Of a DNA stretch of 64,000 nt, positions 25,681-34,752 are shown piece after piece (position 1 is the first letter of the stretch; each line of letters begins with the position of its first letter). The stretch lies in contig NZ_CP118270.1 in the NCBI RefSeq assembly GCF_028771845.1, forward strand, positions 3,844,001 to 3,908,000, read 5' to 3'. This DNA comes from Paenibacillus marchantiae. GTDB taxonomy: Bacteria; Bacillota; Bacilli; Paenibacillales; Paenibacillaceae. A program made the translations under genes and the position numbers. The notes under the pieces are model-generated. The model was not told the origin of the DNA. It ran no database searches and saw only the letters and a program-made list of their open reading frames with translations.

Positions 25681-27336
25681 ATGTGTCCCACGATTGTACA
25701 ACTGATTCCCAAGCCCTGGTTATGCATGCTTCAACATATGAAATACATGGATTATAGCCAAGTCAATATCGCCAATAGGCAGACATATAACATGACATCA
25801 TCACACGCTCTTTTCGTAGTGACGGGTGGGCATGGCTCAATAGATTCTTTGGATAATAGGGACACTCGCCTGGAAAAAGGGATGATTCTGTTTGTTCCGG
25901 CTGGACGTACCATTGTGATTGAAGGCTCCAGTGAGTTGCAATATTACAGACTTGAACTGATGGTAGCTGAGGTAAAAGAAGATACGTCCAGTAGGTTGAG
26001 TATAAAAGACGAAACGGCGCAACAAGGGCTTCCAGTCTTGATTTCAGATCCAGATCGGTTGCCTCTTATTGAGCTGAATTATAGTCCATGGAGTTCCTGT
26101 CTGAAATCAGTAGAACAGATATCGCGTGGGCAGACTGCTCATGATTGGCTGGATCAATGGGAGATGCAACTGCGTTTTCAGGAGTGGTTCCGAGTGCTGC
26201 TTCGGCAAAATGATCCCGAGATTGAATCGCCGGATGACCGTGCTCGGCTTCAAAGCTCGATTCGTTATATTCGCGAACACTACGATCAGCCCATAACAGT
26301 TGATGATCTGGCAGCAGAGATCCGGCTTACCAGATCCAGTTATACCCGACGATTCAAGGAGATCACAGGCAAGCTTCCGCTTGATTATGTAAATGCTGTA
26401 CGATTGGAGCATTCCAAACTGCTGTTACAGATGACCGATGATCGCTTGCATGATATTGCACAGAATGTGGGATTTAATAACGAGTATTATTTCGGCCGCC
26501 GATTCAAGCAATATGCAGGTGTTTCACCAGGGGTATATCGGCGCCATTACCGTCAAGAAGTACGTGTGTTTGCACCGTATCTAGAGGATTTTGTTCTGGC
26601 TCTTGGAATAAAACCCGTGTTGCAGTGCTCCCATCGCTCATGGGGCAGGCAGCATTATTTGGGAATGGAAGATATCCCTGAATTCGATGTTACTCGGATA
26701 GATGCAGGTTTTAATGAAACGAATGTGCCTGAATTTATTATGTTGAACGACGGGTATAAACGCTGGAATCTGGATCGGTTTGAGCAAGTAGCACCGACGT
26801 TTTATATGGAGCACGAGGGTGAGGACTGGCGTTCCATTTTGAAATCCACAGCGGATGTGCTGGGAAAGGTAAGTCGGGTGCAGGATGTAATAGGTGATTA
26901 TGAAGAAAAGGCGCAGGAAGCCAAGAAACGTTTGACACGTCATATGCGTGGCCAAACCGTCGCTTTTTTGCGTATTTCTGCATCGGAAATTACACTCTAT
27001 GGAAATCAGTACGGTTACGTAGGACCTGTGCTGTATCAGGATCTCGGATTAACCCCGCATGTTCGTGTTCAGCAATGGGCGAGTCAAAGTAGAAGAGTCG
27101 GTATTGGGCTTGAGAAGCTATGTCAGCTTGAGGCAGATCATCTCTTTATCACATTTGATAATATGGATTCTGCCTACCCCGGAGAGGAACGGAAGCTCCT
27201 GGAGAGAGAGGAGTGGGAACGGCTGCCTGCAGTAAAAAGTGGTCACGTATATGAGGTGGATTTTATGACCTGGATGAATTATGGTGTTATATCCCATGGG
27301 AAGAAGATCGATGATATATTGCGATTTATGGCCTGA
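25681..27336 (+). CDS. AraC-type regulator fused to a siderophore-binding domain (second)
   Basis: A protein of about 551 residues with the same architecture as the regulator at 16.9 kb: a cupin-like N-terminus, AraC DNA-binding domain (ITVDDLAAEIRLTRSSYTRRFKEITG and LHDIAQNVGFNNEYYFGRRFKQY, about residues 200-290) and a class III substrate-binding domain to the end. The ATG at 25681 is preferred to 25675 because AAGGAAG then has a 6-base spacing. It follows the second binding lipoprotein and its sensor domain resembles that protein, so it likely activates that gene when the siderophore is bound. Confidence 0.88.
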   Translation: MCPTIVQLIPKPWLCMLQHMKYMDYSQVNIANRQTYNMTSSHALFVVTGGHGSIDSLDNRDTRLEKGMILFVPAGRTIVIEGSSELQYYRLELMVAEVKEDTSSRLSIKDETAQQGLPVLISDPDRLPLIELNYSPWSSCLKSVEQISRGQTAHDWLDQWEMQLRFQEWFRVLLRQNDPEIESPDDRARLQSSIRYIREHYDQPITVDDLAAEIRLTRSSYTRRFKEITGKLPLDYVNAVRLEHSKLLLQMTDDRLHDIAQNVGFNNEYYFGRRFKQYAGVSPGVYRRHYRQEVRVFAPYLEDFVLALGIKPVLQCSHRSWGRQHYLGMEDIPEFDVTRIDAGFNETNVPEFIMLNDGYKRWNLDRFEQVAPTFYMEHEGEDWRSILKSTADVLGKVSRVQDVIGDYEEKAQEAKKRLTRHMRGQTVAFLRISASEITLYGNQYGYVGPVLYQDLGLTPHVRVQQWASQSRRVGIGLEKLCQLEADHLFITFDNMDSAYPGEERKLLEREEWERLPAVKSGHVYEVDFMTWMNYGVISHGKKIDDILRFMA

Positions 27337-27633
27337 ATTAGACTTGAGTAATGTAAAATCTCCTGAACCACTATACTTCCAAGGTAGTTGCATTCCCAAT
27401 CCTTTTATTTCATTTTTTTCTTTTTCTTGCTCTTAACAGCATTTAGCGAATTGACGAAGGCAGTTGTCTTGTTTTCGATCGCACATAATCGCTGACATGG
27501 CTGAGAATAAATCAAAGGCGTGGTCGCCTGACAACCAGAATAAGATTATGGAAGCATTAGAGCTTAATGATATATCTCAATTAATTCATTATGAAAAGGA
27601 GCAGAGGGATAATCTCGCTGCTTCTTTTTATTC
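27337..27633. other. Intergenic region
   Basis: A T-rich stretch with no convincing terminator hairpin. It holds one possible 46-codon frame, 27497-27637 plus, with good-looking composition (AWSPDNQNKIMEALELND) but no Shine-Dalgarno, overlapping the 3' end of the SRAP gene. It could be a gene remnant. Confidence 0.4.
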
Positions 27634-28302
27634 TTAACTGACCTCATTGATCAATTCCTCGTTATTATTTCTCACATTACCTACTGCAGAATCCACCTTG
27701 TATGCTATCATTTCATCGGCATCATGCGGGCTGAGAAGCCTCAGAACGCTTTCCTTGTCTGATTCCTTGTTTAGCCAATCCGCTTCATCTTGCGGCCGGA
27801 GAATGACTGGCATACGATCGTGGATGTCCGCCATAAGACTGTTAGGTTCCGTAGTAATGATAGTGCAAGTTGAAAGCTTGTTACCTTCTGGATCAATCCA
27901 AGTATCGTATAGGCCAGCAAGCGAGAAGATGGAGTCATCTTTCATTAAAATCCGCATTGGTTGCTTTACGGATCCATCCTTTTTCCATTCATAAAATCCC
28001 GAGCATGGGATAATACAACGCTTGGAACTGATGAGGCGTTTAAAGGCTGGTTTCTCTGTGAGTGTCTCTGCACGGGCGTTAATCATCTTATTGCCTATTT
28101 TTTCATCCTTGGCCCAATTAGGAACTAGACCCCATCGGAGCGACCCCAATCGATTACCGTCTTTGCTACCGATAATTGTCGGGATGAATTGCATAGGCGC
28201 AGCGTTGTAATTAGGTTTGTACTCAAATCCTTCAGCAATAGAAGCATAGTACCTCTCCATAATTTCTTCAATTGGATCTGTAATCGTGAATCTTCCGCAC
28301 AT
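27634..28302 (-). CDS. SRAP-domain protein (HMCES/YedK family)
   Basis: A 222-residue SRAP protein. The family shields abasic sites in single-stranded DNA by forming a thiazolidine link through Cys2. Met-Cys2-Gly-Arg-Phe is intact, as are NYNAAPMQ, INARAETLTEKPAF, RCIIPCSGFYEWKK with the catalytic Glu, and IHDRMPVIL with the catalytic His. AAAGGAGG precedes the ATG at 28302. Length is normal for bacterial members. No SOS operator was recognised upstream. Confidence 0.93.
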   Translation of the reverse strand: MCGRFTITDPIEEIMERYYASIAEGFEYKPNYNAAPMQFIPTIIGSKDGNRLGSLRWGLVPNWAKDEKIGNKMINARAETLTEKPAFKRLISSKRCIIPCSGFYEWKKDGSVKQPMRILMKDDSIFSLAGLYDTWIDPEGNKLSTCTIITTEPNSLMADIHDRMPVILRPQDEADWLNKESDKESVLRLLSPHDADEMIAYKVDSAVGNVRNNNEELINEVS

Positions 28303-28447
28303 ATCGAAGCCTCCTTTAAAACGCTATAGTATGTAATTTAACTCAAATCTTTAACGTTAGAAACGGGTAATATGTGGAGTTTATGCGAAACAACATGGGA
28401 AAACAGCAACGTATGCAGGCAGGTTTGCATATGAGCAAAATATATAG

Positions 28448-28482
28448 AAAAAAGCCTGTTCACTACTGAACGGGCTTTTTGG
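28448..28482 (-). terminator. Terminator of the VOC gene, probably bidirectional
   Basis: AGCCTGTTCA and TGAACGGGCT arms around CTAC, with A-rich sequence on the left and T-rich sequence on the right, allowing termination on both strands. Confidence 0.82.
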
Positions 28483-28511
28483 TGTGGTATTACTCAGGTG
28501 ATCCAGGAGAT

Positions 28512-28889
28512 TTAGTTTTTCTCCATAACAGCAAAGTAATTGTTTTCATCATCTGCAAAGTTGAATACTCTTCCGCCAGGCATCGTTACAATCTCGCCAA
28601 CCGTAACTTGTTTATTGGATAAGTGAGTGTAAAGTTGATCCAGGTTATCTGTGAAAAGCATAAGAGATGGTGTGCCAAGGTTTAAATCAGGGGACATTTT
28701 GGCAACGAATTCTTTGTCGTGCAGGATAATGGTGGTTTGAGCATCCTTCACAGGAGCAATCTCGATCCAGCGCATTCCATTCCCATTGACTTCGTTAACG
28801 ATATGGAAACCTGCTTTTTCTGTCCAAAATTGAAGAGCCTTATCCTGATCATTTACATACAACATAATTTGTCCGACTTGAGTAAACAT
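28512..28889 (-). CDS. VOC-superfamily (glyoxalase/bleomycin-resistance-like) protein
   Basis: A 125-residue single-domain vicinal oxygen chelate protein. FTQVGQIMLYVNDQDKALQFWTEKAGF is the standard first beta-alpha-beta unit and GRVFNFADDENNYFAVME the C-terminal metal-site strand. The ATG at 28889 is chosen because AAGGAG lies 9 bases before it; an upstream in-frame ATG at 28922 has none. Members range from glyoxalases to thiol transferases and dioxygenases; function is undefined. Confidence 0.82.
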   Translation of the reverse strand: MFTQVGQIMLYVNDQDKALQFWTEKAGFHIVNEVNGNGMRWIEIAPVKDAQTTIILHDKEFVAKMSPDLNLGTPSLMLFTDNLDQLYTHLSNKQVTVGEIVTMPGGRVFNFADDENNYFAVMEKN

Positions 28890-29140
28890 TGATTTACACT
28901 CCTTATATACGTAGTTGATCATGGTTGAAGCAGGTATGCCTTGGGATGTATCTTTTTAGATAGAGTCAAGCTTTATATTACCATATATGAGCACCTGTCA
29001 TACAACTTCAATTCAAGCACAAAAAGAGGAAGCATATGTCCTTGACTGCCGCATTGCGACATACCATTAGATAAAGGACAATTCGAGCGAACGAATTGCC
29101 TTTTAAGCACAGCCATGTAATGGCAGATGGGAGCGCTGTA

Positions 29141-31411
29141 ATGACGAAACGGGTAGTTCTATTGGAAGAAGGTACGGCAGAGATGAAAGGGCTAATGGGT
29201 ATTAAAGGGGCTGAACTTGCGGAGTTGCTCCAGGCAGGTTGGCCCGTTCCGGCCGGATTCATTGTAACAAAGGAAGGCTGTCGCGCATTCTGTACCCGTC
29301 TTGCACATCTTTCAGCTGAAGGAACCCAAGAGATTGGCAGCGCAATTCAGCATCTTGAGCAGCAATCCGGCAAATTCTTCGGCGATTCCTTAACACCGCT
29401 GCTGCTTTCCGTCCGGTCAAGTGAATCGAGTTCCCGTAATACGGCATCCCATGCTTTGCTTCATGTAGGACTGAATGATGTGACGGTGGAGGGGCTCGCT
29501 AAGCAAACGAATGATCGTCAGTATGCCCTTAATTGTTATCGAATTTTATTACAAGATTATGGTCAACTGGTGTACGACATTCCGTATGATCTATTTGAAG
29601 AAAAATTGGAAGACATCTCGATACTCGATGAAGCGAATCTAGAATTCACCATCGCGGAATATAAACGTTTAATAGAAGAGAGAGGACGTCATCCGTTCCC
29701 TCAGGATGTGCAGTTACAGTTAAAACAAGTGATGCGTGCAGTTTCTGATTCACAACGTGTTATAAGGCCCAACTCCCAACAAGAACTTCTTCGTAATCCT
29801 TCTCATTTCTCCGATGAAACTCAAGGAGCAGCTGTTCTTATACAGGTGATGGTCAATGGCGAGCGTGGTGACCGCAGCGGGTTCGGAACGGTATATTCTC
29901 GTCATCCAGGTACCGGGGAACGAGGTATGACAGGGGATTACATTTCAACTGATGCTTCTCGGCGTTCGAATGAAGGACTGGATCAACTGCGGAATGAAGA
30001 GTCTGAACTGTATGGTCTTTTGCAGGATGCTTGCGGTTATCTGGAGTCTCACACGAGAGAAGTACAGGAGATTCAATTTGTTGTGGATTCTGGGATCTTG
30101 TATCTTGTGGAAATTAGTGAAGCAAGGTTAACCTCACAGGCGACGCTGAGGAGTACTGTAGATCTTGTGGATGAAGAGGTAATCACCAAAGAGGATGCCA
30201 TATTACGTATCCAGCCTTGGCATGTGACGGAATTGCTGAAAGCATCTTCAAATTTATCATCCGAGTTACAGCTCCTACTTGAATGGGCAGATGAAATGAA
30301 GGGGCTTACAATACTTTCGAATGTGGATCATCCAAAGGACGCCGTGAAGGCTCGCTCGTTAGGGGCTGAGGGCATTGGATTGTGTCGGACAGAACAACTG
30401 TTGTTGTCTGCTTCGAGATTTCCTTTTGTACAGAAAATGATTCTGGCAGACAGCGAAGCAGAGCGCAAACGTGGACTGGAACGTCTGTTGCCGATGCAAC
30501 AGGCTGATTTTGAACAACTCTTCGAAGCGATGGATGGTTATCCGGTAACCATTCGATTGCTTGATCCGCCGCTGCATGAGCTGCTGCCTGATATTGAAAG
30601 GTTAAAAGAACGACGTGAGCAGTTGGCTCTCAGGAAATTAGAGGAAAATAACACCGAAGTGCAGGAGCTTGAGCGTGTCATTCACAGGGTGCTGGAATTG
30701 CATGAACAATATCCGTTGCTAGGACAGCAGGACTGTCGACTGGGAACTGTGTTCCCGGAAATCTACGATATGCAGCTTGAAGCCATTTTTCGTGCAGCGG
30801 TGAAGGGCATCCGCCAAGGGTTATGGGTGCGGCCTGAGATTATGATTCCTTTGGTGGGCAATGCCAATGAACTTCAAGTCATGAGAGATCTGGTGGATCA
30901 TGTAGCGGACCAGGTGCTTGGAGAGGAGAAGCGTCACTGTCTTTACAGAGTGGGAGCACGAATTGAAGTTCCTCGAGCGGCATTGACTGCAGCTCCTATC
31001 GCGCGTCATGCGGACTTCTTCTCGTTTGGCACCGATGAGCTGACACAGATGACGTTTGGTTACAGTCGTCATAATACGGAGAAGCCTTTCCTTCATTTTA
31101 TTGAGTCACAACGCTCACTGCCCAGCAATCCATTTCAGGTACTGGATATTGACGGAGTGGGGCAGTTGGTGGAGATGGCCCTCGTTCAGGGCCGAATTCG
31201 GAAACCTCATCTAAAAGCAGGCATCTGTGGCGAGAATGCAGCCGATCCGGCTTCCATTGCTTTTTGCCACCGGATTGGTCTGGATTATGTGAGCTGTCTG
31301 CCAGAACAGGTACCGCTTGCCCGTATCGCTGCCGCACAGGCGGCACTCCTTGCTCAGAAGCAGGACCCAAACGAAAACAGGCAGGACGGCGATATATCGA
31401 CGATTGCGTAA
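29141..31411 (+). CDS. PPDK-like protein lacking the phosphohistidine domain
   Basis: A 756-residue relative of pyruvate phosphate dikinase. The N-terminal ATP-grasp part is recognisable (WPVPAGFIVTKEGCRAF, LLSVRSSESSSRNTASHALLHVGLND, GFGTVYSRHPGTGE). The C-terminal PEP/pyruvate TIM barrel is complete (LGAEGIGLCRTEQ, ARIEVPRAAL, FFSFGTDELTQMTFGYSRH, KAGICGENAADPASIAFC with the catalytic Cys). Between ITKEDAILRIQPWHVTELL and LEWADEMKGLTILSNVDHP, where PPDK has the swivelling His domain with G-G-M-T-S-H-A, only about 15 residues remain. Without it, phosphoryl transfer between the two sites cannot follow the normal route. GGGAG 7 bases before ATG 29141 selects this start. Confidence 0.85.
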   Translation: MTKRVVLLEEGTAEMKGLMGIKGAELAELLQAGWPVPAGFIVTKEGCRAFCTRLAHLSAEGTQEIGSAIQHLEQQSGKFFGDSLTPLLLSVRSSESSSRNTASHALLHVGLNDVTVEGLAKQTNDRQYALNCYRILLQDYGQLVYDIPYDLFEEKLEDISILDEANLEFTIAEYKRLIEERGRHPFPQDVQLQLKQVMRAVSDSQRVIRPNSQQELLRNPSHFSDETQGAAVLIQVMVNGERGDRSGFGTVYSRHPGTGERGMTGDYISTDASRRSNEGLDQLRNEESELYGLLQDACGYLESHTREVQEIQFVVDSGILYLVEISEARLTSQATLRSTVDLVDEEVITKEDAILRIQPWHVTELLKASSNLSSELQLLLEWADEMKGLTILSNVDHPKDAVKARSLGAEGIGLCRTEQLLLSASRFPFVQKMILADSEAERKRGLERLLPMQQADFEQLFEAMDGYPVTIRLLDPPLHELLPDIERLKERREQLALRKLEENNTEVQELERVIHRVLELHEQYPLLGQQDCRLGTVFPEIYDMQLEAIFRAAVKGIRQGLWVRPEIMIPLVGNANELQVMRDLVDHVADQVLGEEKRHCLYRVGARIEVPRAALTAAPIARHADFFSFGTDELTQMTFGYSRHNTEKPFLHFIESQRSLPSNPFQVLDIDGVGQLVEMALVQGRIRKPHLKAGICGENAADPASIAFCHRIGLDYVSCLPEQVPLARIAAAQAALLAQKQDPNENRQDGDISTIA

Positions 31412-31515
31412 TGTTTCCATATCCCCTCATGGAATACCAACCCTAAAACTGTTATACTGAAATATGCGTTTTGTAAAAGGAACGTAAAAATTTCAGATAA
31501 GGGTTGAAAGCGACC

Positions 31516-33453
31516 ATGTTTAATTCCAAAAATGAGCGGACCTCATCACGGACTTTATTTGCCGTGTTATTTATTCTTATGCTGCTGAAGCTGTCGCTTT
31601 TGCGGTATTTCTTTTTCCAGGGTCTGTCTGGCATCGGTTTCGTTACTGACGCATTGGGGGCCCTGACAGTGGTATGCATCCTCGATCTGATCGTGCCCAA
31701 AGGGTGGAAGCGTTCAGTGTACGCAGGTTTTAATGTGTTGTTCTCGCTGGTATTGTTCGCGGCGACACTTTATAACGTACATTTCAGTTCGGTTCCCACA
31801 TATACGGCACTCAGCGAACTGGGCCAAGTCGCCCAAGTGAGGGGCAGTATCGGGCCTTTGGTGCGACCTGAGCACTTCCTGTTTTTTGTGGATATCGTAC
31901 TCGCTCTGCCCGTATGGTTTATCTTGCGCAGTCGACGTGCCTCAGCTCGTAACAGCAGCTATCGTGACAGTGGACTCCATTTCGGCAGAAGCCGGAGACG
32001 GTATTGGGGCAAGTTGGGTGTAGCCCTTACGGCTGCTTTTTGCATCGTGCTGTCCGGCAGCTTCATTGTCAAAGGGGAAACCATTGATAATGAACTGGTT
32101 CGTGCCGAAAATCTGGGCTTTCTGAATTACCAGGTGTCATCGGCGATCCTGACGAGCAAAGAGAATGAAGCCATTGCGAATGGCAACATTAACGAAACCA
32201 TCGACAAGATTAATCAACTGGTTAGCAAGTATCCGTATCAGGATAAGTCGAGTCAAGGCACAGCTATCAAAACCAAATATTTTGGTCAGGCCAAAGGAAG
32301 CAACCTGATTGTCCTCCAACTGGAGTCATTTCAAAACTTCCCGATTAATGCTTCTCTCGACGGTCAAGTACTAACCCCGGTTCTGAATGATCTGGCCAAA
32401 GAAAGCTATTATTTCTCTCATTTTTTCCAACAGATCGGACAGGGAAATACATCGGATGCAGAGTTCATGTCGAACACATCCATCTATCCAACCGGAGTTG
32501 TACCTATGTCAGCAGGGTATAGTGACCGTGATCTGCCAAGTCTTCCAAAACTGCTTGGGAAAGAAGGATATGAATCTGAAACGTTCCACGTTAATGACGT
32601 CACCTTCTGGAACCGGAACAAAATGTATCCTGCGCTTGGATTCAATCGGTACTTCGACAAACCCAGCTTCAAGAATGATAAGTTTAATGATTTTGGACCA
32701 TCGGATGAGGAACTATATCGTGTAGGTGTGGAAAAAATGGCTGCGCATCAGGCTGCTAATCAGCCGTTCTATGCTCAGTTCATTACAGCATCCAGCCACT
32801 CACCGTTCACGGTTCCTGCGGACCGGGCGAGAATTACCATCCCGGCCACAATCACCAATACGTTACTGCATGATTACCTGCAAGCGATCAATTATACGGA
32901 TTATGCAGTAGGTCAGCTGATCGATGAACTCAAGGCAAACGGGTTATGGGACAACACAACACTTGTTATATATGGTGACCATTTTGGTCTGCCGGCAAAC
33001 GATGAGATTACTCAGCAGATTCAGACCAATCTGGGCGTGCCCTATGACGGTAAAGTTAGTCGTTTCAACATCCCGCTCTTGATCCACACACCGAAACAGG
33101 CGAAAGGTCAAGTCATAGAACAGCCTGGTGGTCAGTTGGATATTTTGCCAACGGTGATGAACTTGATGGGTGTCTCTTTGAAGGAAGAGAAATTCACAGC
33201 CTTTGGACACGATTTGCTTAACATGGACCATAATGCGTTCGGTATCCGGTATTACTTGCCGACAGGTTCATTTGTGAACAATGACATTATGTTTATTCCG
33301 GGTGCGGGCTTTGATGATGGAACAGCCTACTCGTTAAAAACGTATGAACCCGTCACGGATCTTGAACCGTATCGTTCTGACTATGAGCACGTGCTCAGCT
33401 TGATGAAGCTGTCTGACGAGTATGTGAAGCTGTTACCCAAACGTGCACCGTAA
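31516..33453 (+). CDS. LTA synthase family sulfatase-fold membrane protein (LtaS-like)
   Basis: A 645-residue membrane protein: four or five N-terminal transmembrane helices (residues about 10-190), then a large extracellular alkaline-phosphatase/sulfatase domain. LtaS enzymes polymerise glycerol phosphate from phosphatidylglycerol onto lipoteichoic acid. Key positions are present: Glu of LQLESFQNFP, the nucleophile Thr of GNTSDAEFMSNTSIYP, and the metal ligands Asp-His of VIYGDHFG. ATG 31516 is preferred to TTG 31504, although the Shine-Dalgarno is weak. Polymerase versus primase activity cannot be decided. Confidence 0.9.
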   Translation: MFNSKNERTSSRTLFAVLFILMLLKLSLLRYFFFQGLSGIGFVTDALGALTVVCILDLIVPKGWKRSVYAGFNVLFSLVLFAATLYNVHFSSVPTYTALSELGQVAQVRGSIGPLVRPEHFLFFVDIVLALPVWFILRSRRASARNSSYRDSGLHFGRSRRRYWGKLGVALTAAFCIVLSGSFIVKGETIDNELVRAENLGFLNYQVSSAILTSKENEAIANGNINETIDKINQLVSKYPYQDKSSQGTAIKTKYFGQAKGSNLIVLQLESFQNFPINASLDGQVLTPVLNDLAKESYYFSHFFQQIGQGNTSDAEFMSNTSIYPTGVVPMSAGYSDRDLPSLPKLLGKEGYESETFHVNDVTFWNRNKMYPALGFNRYFDKPSFKNDKFNDFGPSDEELYRVGVEKMAAHQAANQPFYAQFITASSHSPFTVPADRARITIPATITNTLLHDYLQAINYTDYAVGQLIDELKANGLWDNTTLVIYGDHFGLPANDEITQQIQTNLGVPYDGKVSRFNIPLLIHTPKQAKGQVIEQPGGQLDILPTVMNLMGVSLKEEKFTAFGHDLLNMDHNAFGIRYYLPTGSFVNNDIMFIPGAGFDDGTAYSLKTYEPVTDLEPYRSDYEHVLSLMKLSDEYVKLLPKRAP

Positions 33454-33482
33454 TTGAATTTTTAAATGTATGAAATACTATA

Positions 33483-33518
33483 ACGTCACTGGCTCACGAG
33501 CTGGTGGCGTTATTTGTT
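33483..33518 (+). terminator. Terminator after the LTA-synthase-like gene
   Basis: Arms ACGTCACTGGCT and AGCTGGTGGCGT pair over 12 positions including G-T pairs, loop CACG, followed by TATTTGTTT. Confidence 0.7.
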
Positions 33519-33573
33519 TATTCATCGTAAATCGAAACGTGTAATGAACGTGTAACTGAGAAGCAGATATCCT

Positions 33574-33601
33574 TTGAAACTGTAATCAATAATGTTACAA
33601 T
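33574..33601 (+). promoter_or_regulatory. Sigma-A promoter of the LLM oxidoreductase gene
   Basis: TTGAAA at 33574-33579 and TACAAT at 33596-33601, spaced 16 bases, 45 bases before the start codon. Confidence 0.6.
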
Positions 33602-33646
33602 GGAAGATGCAGCCACTAACGCAGATGACGAAAGGAATGAATATAG

Positions 33647-34654
33647 ATGAAACTTAGTGTACTTGAACATGGACATATTAATGAAGGACGGACGGTACAG
33701 GATACCCTTCGGGAGACGGTAACTCTTGCCAAACATGCGGATGAACTGGGCTTCTCCCGCTTCTGGATGTCGGAGCATCATGGCAGCGGGGCACTGTCAT
33801 TTTCCAGTCCGGAAGTTATGATTGCACACGTTGCAGCACATACCGATCGAATTCGCGTAGGTTCGGGAGGCATTATGCTGCCCCATTACAGTGCATATAA
33901 AGTTGCCGAGAACTTTCGTTTGCTGGAAGCACTACACCCTGGCCGAATCGATCTTGGCATTGGTAGAGCACCGGGCGGCATGCCGATTGCCAGCAGGGCT
34001 CTGAATGAAGGAAAGTCATCGAATGTGCAATTCTTCCCGCAGCAGATTGCCGATCTGGGTGGATACTTTCATGAACAGCTGCCGGAAGATCATCGTTTTG
34101 CATCCTTAGTAGCCGGACCATCCGTACCAACTGTTCCCGAAGTATGGCTTCTCGGCTCCAGTTCCGAAGGTGCACGAATTGCTGCAGCACAAGGGACCGC
34201 TTACGCGTTTGCCCAATTTTTCGGAACGCCGGGTGGAGAGGAAGCGATGAAGCATTATCGCAGACATTTCAAGCCTTCTATCCTGAATGACAAACCACAC
34301 TCCATGATTGCGGTGTCGGCATTCTGTGCAGATACTGAAGAAGCGGCCGCTGAACTGGCTCGCAGCAATGAATTATTCTTCCTGCGGCTTGGCCGGGGTC
34401 TGGAGCAGAACTCATTCCCATCCCTGGAAACGGTGAACAACTATCCATTTACGGCCATGGAGATGGAACAGATCCGTCAACGCCGTTCTTTTTCTATTGC
34501 AGGTACACCGGATCAGGTAAAAGACAAAATTACGGCAATGGCTGAACGTTATGAAGCGGATGAAGTTATTATTGCATCAGCGATTCACTCATTCGAGGAT
34601 CGTTTGCGTTCATTCAGCCTGATAGCGGAAGCCTTTGGTATAAAGCAGGATTAA
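33647..34654 (+). CDS. LLM-class (luciferase-like) flavin-dependent oxidoreductase
   Basis: A 335-residue bacterial luciferase-like TIM-barrel monooxygenase that uses FMNH2. SRFWMSEHHGSGALSFSSPEVMIAHVAAHTDRIRVGSGGIMLPHYSAYKVAENFRLLEALHPGRIDLGIGRAPGG is the conserved N-terminal half of the YhbW/MsnO8-type subgroup, where the residues SEHH and the GIGRAPGG loop are diagnostic (residues about 42-108). Substrate is unknown. It is preceded by its own promoter and lies 98 bases upstream of the phosphatase gene. Confidence 0.88.
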   Translation: MKLSVLEHGHINEGRTVQDTLRETVTLAKHADELGFSRFWMSEHHGSGALSFSSPEVMIAHVAAHTDRIRVGSGGIMLPHYSAYKVAENFRLLEALHPGRIDLGIGRAPGGMPIASRALNEGKSSNVQFFPQQIADLGGYFHEQLPEDHRFASLVAGPSVPTVPEVWLLGSSSEGARIAAAQGTAYAFAQFFGTPGGEEAMKHYRRHFKPSILNDKPHSMIAVSAFCADTEEAAAELARSNELFFLRLGRGLEQNSFPSLETVNNYPFTAMEMEQIRQRRSFSIAGTPDQVKDKITAMAERYEADEVIIASAIHSFEDRLRSFSLIAEAFGIKQD

Positions 34655-34690
34655 TCGGTACTGAACGGGAATTAGTATTCTGAAATGGCT

Positions 34691-34713
34691 GGAGCCTTGC
34701 TTAGCAAGGTTCC
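34691..34713 (+). terminator. Hairpin between oxidoreductase and phosphatase genes
   Basis: GGAGCCTTGC and GCAAGGTTCC pair over 10 bases around TTA. No T-run follows, so it may be a weak terminator or an RNA-processing hairpin. Confidence 0.4.
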
Positions 34714-34752
34714 GGTTATACTCTTGCGTGATCAGGGAGAGGAGAGATTCAC

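Noticed and set aside
27497..27637. A 46-codon open frame with reasonable amino-acid composition
   Set aside because: No Shine-Dalgarno, overlaps the SRAP gene end and resembles nothing known; mentioned only as a possible remnant.
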